NCBI RefSeq assembly: GCF_000173075.1
Contig: NZ_ABVL01000002.1
Span: 496,001-560,000, forward strand
Source of the DNA: Chthoniobacter flavus Ellin428
GTDB taxonomy: Bacteria; Verrucomicrobiota; Verrucomicrobiia; Chthoniobacterales; Chthoniobacteraceae
Length of the DNA: 64,000 bases
Direction of reading: 5' to 3'
Of this stretch, positions 62,348 to 64,000 are shown piece by piece. Every line of letters starts with the position of its first letter. The stretch's first letter is position 1. Both the position numbers and the translations under genes were made by a program. The notes below the pieces were generated by a model that was given only the letters and a program-made list of their open reading frames with translations, had not been told where the DNA came from and did not search any database.

Positions 62348-64000
62348 TCAACGCCGAACTTCACCCTCGCACCATTCCCGCCACATCGCACGAAAGGCGT
62401 TTTCGATGCCGCGAGCGAATCGCGCTCCATCCATCAGGACCGAGGCCTCCATGCGCGGGCGCAACGTCTTCCGCAGTTCCGCGAGGCGGGGGACATCTCC
62501 TGCCAATCCGGCGGCGATCTTCACATACTCCTCCTCCGAAAAGGCCACCAACTCCCGCAACCCGAGATTCGACAACTGGCTTAATCCACCGCGCGAGACG
62601 ACCGCCTCCCCCGCCCGGCTCACCACGGGCACCCCCATCCACAGCGCGTCGAGGCTGGTCGTGTGTCCATTATAGGGAAAGGGATCCAGCATCACGTCCA
62701 CACGATGGTATCGCTCCAGGTATTCCCGCCGCGGACCTTCCGCGACAAACTCGATCCGTTGCTCTCGCACGCCTTCCGCGCGCATGATCTCCAACACCCG
62801 CTCGCGATGACTCCCCGGAGGGCTGAGCAACAGGAGACGCGAGTCCGCCACCGCCGCCAGCACCCGTGCCCAGAGCTTGAGCAGGGGCTCGTTGATCTTG
62901 GTGTAGTTGTTCAAGCTCGCAAACGTCACCCGGCCCGTTTCCGCCGCCGGCAATGCGTTCACCGGCACCTCCATCCCACAAGGATCGTAACACCAAAAGC
63001 TGTCGATCAAATAGACGCGCTCCCACGATCCTGCGTTCTTTTCCACGCCACCCTCGAGATATGCATCGCTGATCCGGCAACGAATCGCGTCCACCCCGGC
63101 GCTTCCCGGGTAACCGGCAAAACTCACCTGCACCGGCGCCGGTTCGCGCGCGAAGACCGGCAAACGATTCCCCGCCGTGTGCAGCGCGAGATCGACGAGG
63201 ATGTCCACTTCGTCCTGCCGGATCATCTCCGCCACGCGCTCGTCCGATTCGCGGGAGATCTCACGCCATTGGTCCGCGAGGCCGCGGAACTCCGCCGTTC
63301 GTTCGTCGGGATGAAGGACCTCGGAATAGCAAATGACTTCAAAGTCCTCGTGATTCCGATTTCGGAACAACGGCAGCAAGTTTCTCCCCAGGGTGTGATC
63401 GCGCAAATCCGGCGACACATAGCCGATGCGTAACCGTCGGCCGCCATTCCGATCGTTCGCATGGGCCCGCACGGACGGCGTCACCGGGTCGCTGAACCGG
63501 CGGTTCCAGCGACGATGCTCCTCGGCGATCTCGTGCGCACCCACCCCGGGCAGATAGTGCAGCAACGAAATCAGGTTGCTGAATACGCCCGCACTGGCAC
63601 CCGGACATTCCGCCGCGCGACGAAAAGCGGCCAGCGCCTCGTCACCACGCCCCTGCGCTTTGCAGGCATTACCGAGATTGTTGTGTGCCTCCATGTAATC
63701 CGGCCGGAGCTCGATGGCACGGTGGTAGGCCGCCCGCGCTTCATCCAATCGGCCGGCACCGCGCAAGGCATTGCCCAAATTGTAATGCGCCTCCACATAG
63801 TCCGACTGCAAGGCGAGCGCCTGACGCAGCGCCGCCATGGCCGCGTCCCAATCCCCTCGATCGACCAGCGCCGCTCCGAGATTGTGATGAGCTTGCGCAA
63901 ACTGCGGATCGATCTCGATGGCCCGCCGATACGCCGCGATCGCTTCATCCAGCTTCTCTTGCTGAGTCAACACGACCCCGAGATCGAACCACGAATCCGC
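62348..64000 (-). CDS. TPR/SPINDLY-type O-GlcNAc-transferase-like protein, 5' end outside the window
   Basis: At least 551 residues; the frame stays open to the window edge. Four or five TPR repeats come first (EAIAAYRRAIEIDPQFAQAH, AHYNLGNALRGAGRLDEARA, EAHNNLGNACKAQGRGDEAL). The glycosyltransferase-41-like region follows: RLRIGYVSPDLRDHTLGRNL, ILVDLALHTAGNRLPVFARE, VQVSFAGYPGSAG, VTFASLNNYTKINEPLLKLW, and DPFPYNGHTTSLDALWMGVP with the UDP-sugar site. Bacterial members glycosylate proteins or surface structures. The fold is GT-B. Confidence 0.92.
   Translation of the reverse strand, partial: ADSWFDLGVVLTQQEKLDEAIAAYRRAIEIDPQFAQAHHNLGAALVDRGDWDAAMAALRQALALQSDYVEAHYNLGNALRGAGRLDEARAAYHRAIELRPDYMEAHNNLGNACKAQGRGDEALAAFRRAAECPGASAGVFSNLISLLHYLPGVGAHEIAEEHRRWNRRFSDPVTPSVRAHANDRNGGRRLRIGYVSPDLRDHTLGRNLLPLFRNRNHEDFEVICYSEVLHPDERTAEFRGLADQWREISRESDERVAEMIRQDEVDILVDLALHTAGNRLPVFAREPAPVQVSFAGYPGSAGVDAIRCRISDAYLEGGVEKNAGSWERVYLIDSFWCYDPCGMEVPVNALPAAETGRVTFASLNNYTKINEPLLKLWARVLAAVADSRLLLLSPPGSHRERVLEIMRAEGVREQRIEFVAEGPRREYLERYHRVDVMLDPFPYNGHTTSLDALWMGVPVVSRAGEAVVSRGGLSQLSNLGLRELVAFSEEEYVKIAAGLAGDVPRLAELRKTLRPRMEASVLMDGARFARGIENAFRAMWREWCEGEVRR

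Overview
The window is about 62-65% GC by eye and gene-dense on both strands. It most likely comes from a Verrucomicrobiota bacterium, perhaps Spartobacteria/Chthoniobacterales. The evidence is a set of family combinations common in Verrucomicrobiota and Planctomycetota: haem-motif DUF1549/DUF1553 proteins paired with DUF1501 proteins, a PPC-domain protein, a PF10091 glucanase-like enzyme, a sulfatase, exo-sialidase-like proteins, a SPINDLY-type TPR transferase, and a prepilin cassette resembling the 'Verru_Chthon' cassettes. No rRNA or marker gene is present, so the phylum call is an inference.

Layout. 1-2070: frameshifted B12-type radical SAM gene, PH-domain membrane protein, frameshifted VOC protein. 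2124-2826: tRNA-Ala(CGC) on the minus strand followed by four ~157-bp tandem repeats, each starting with the last 19 nt of the tRNA. 3143-6755: relic of a glycosidase N-terminus, then three prepilin-like genes. 7305-9926: large secreted glycosidase. 10064-14507: DUF2892/SRPBCC protein, two convergent HMA-like proteins, an SH3-like lipoprotein, an ABC exporter pair. 14516-20114: secreted FAD oxidoreductase, secreted unknown protein, small genes, DNA polymerase IV. 20434-23499: CHAP-like amidase, esterase, GH25 lysozyme, cupin. 23689-38073: polymer-degradation region with DUF1549/1553 + DUF1501, sialidase, amidohydrolase, a WD40-DUF1549/1553 fusion, PF10091 enzyme and sulfatase. 38131-47915: histidine kinase, frameshifted Tat sialidase, MarR-GNAT regulator, RND pump with adaptor, SGNH hydrolase, small membrane protein. 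48041-51865: DUF1501, PPC and SMP-30 genes. 51973-57724: five-gene amine/peptide catabolic operon (class III aminotransferase, M81, RidA, M19 dipeptidase, MFS). 57913-64000: beta-propeller protein, small proteins, SufE and sulfurtransferase, pyrF, and a truncated TPR/O-GlcNAc-transferase-like gene.

Two non-coding patterns stand out. One is the tRNA-tail repeat array, which copies the architecture of the E. coli tyrT locus. The other is a set of nine large intergenic inverted repeats whose arms are often built from short reiterated words that differ from site to site.

Sequence quality caveat: at least six genes carry single-base frameshifts, most of them extra bases in or next to G/C runs. 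One 180-bp stretch (48240-48420) needs about ten base removals to restore the protein. I read these as consensus errors rather than true pseudogenes.
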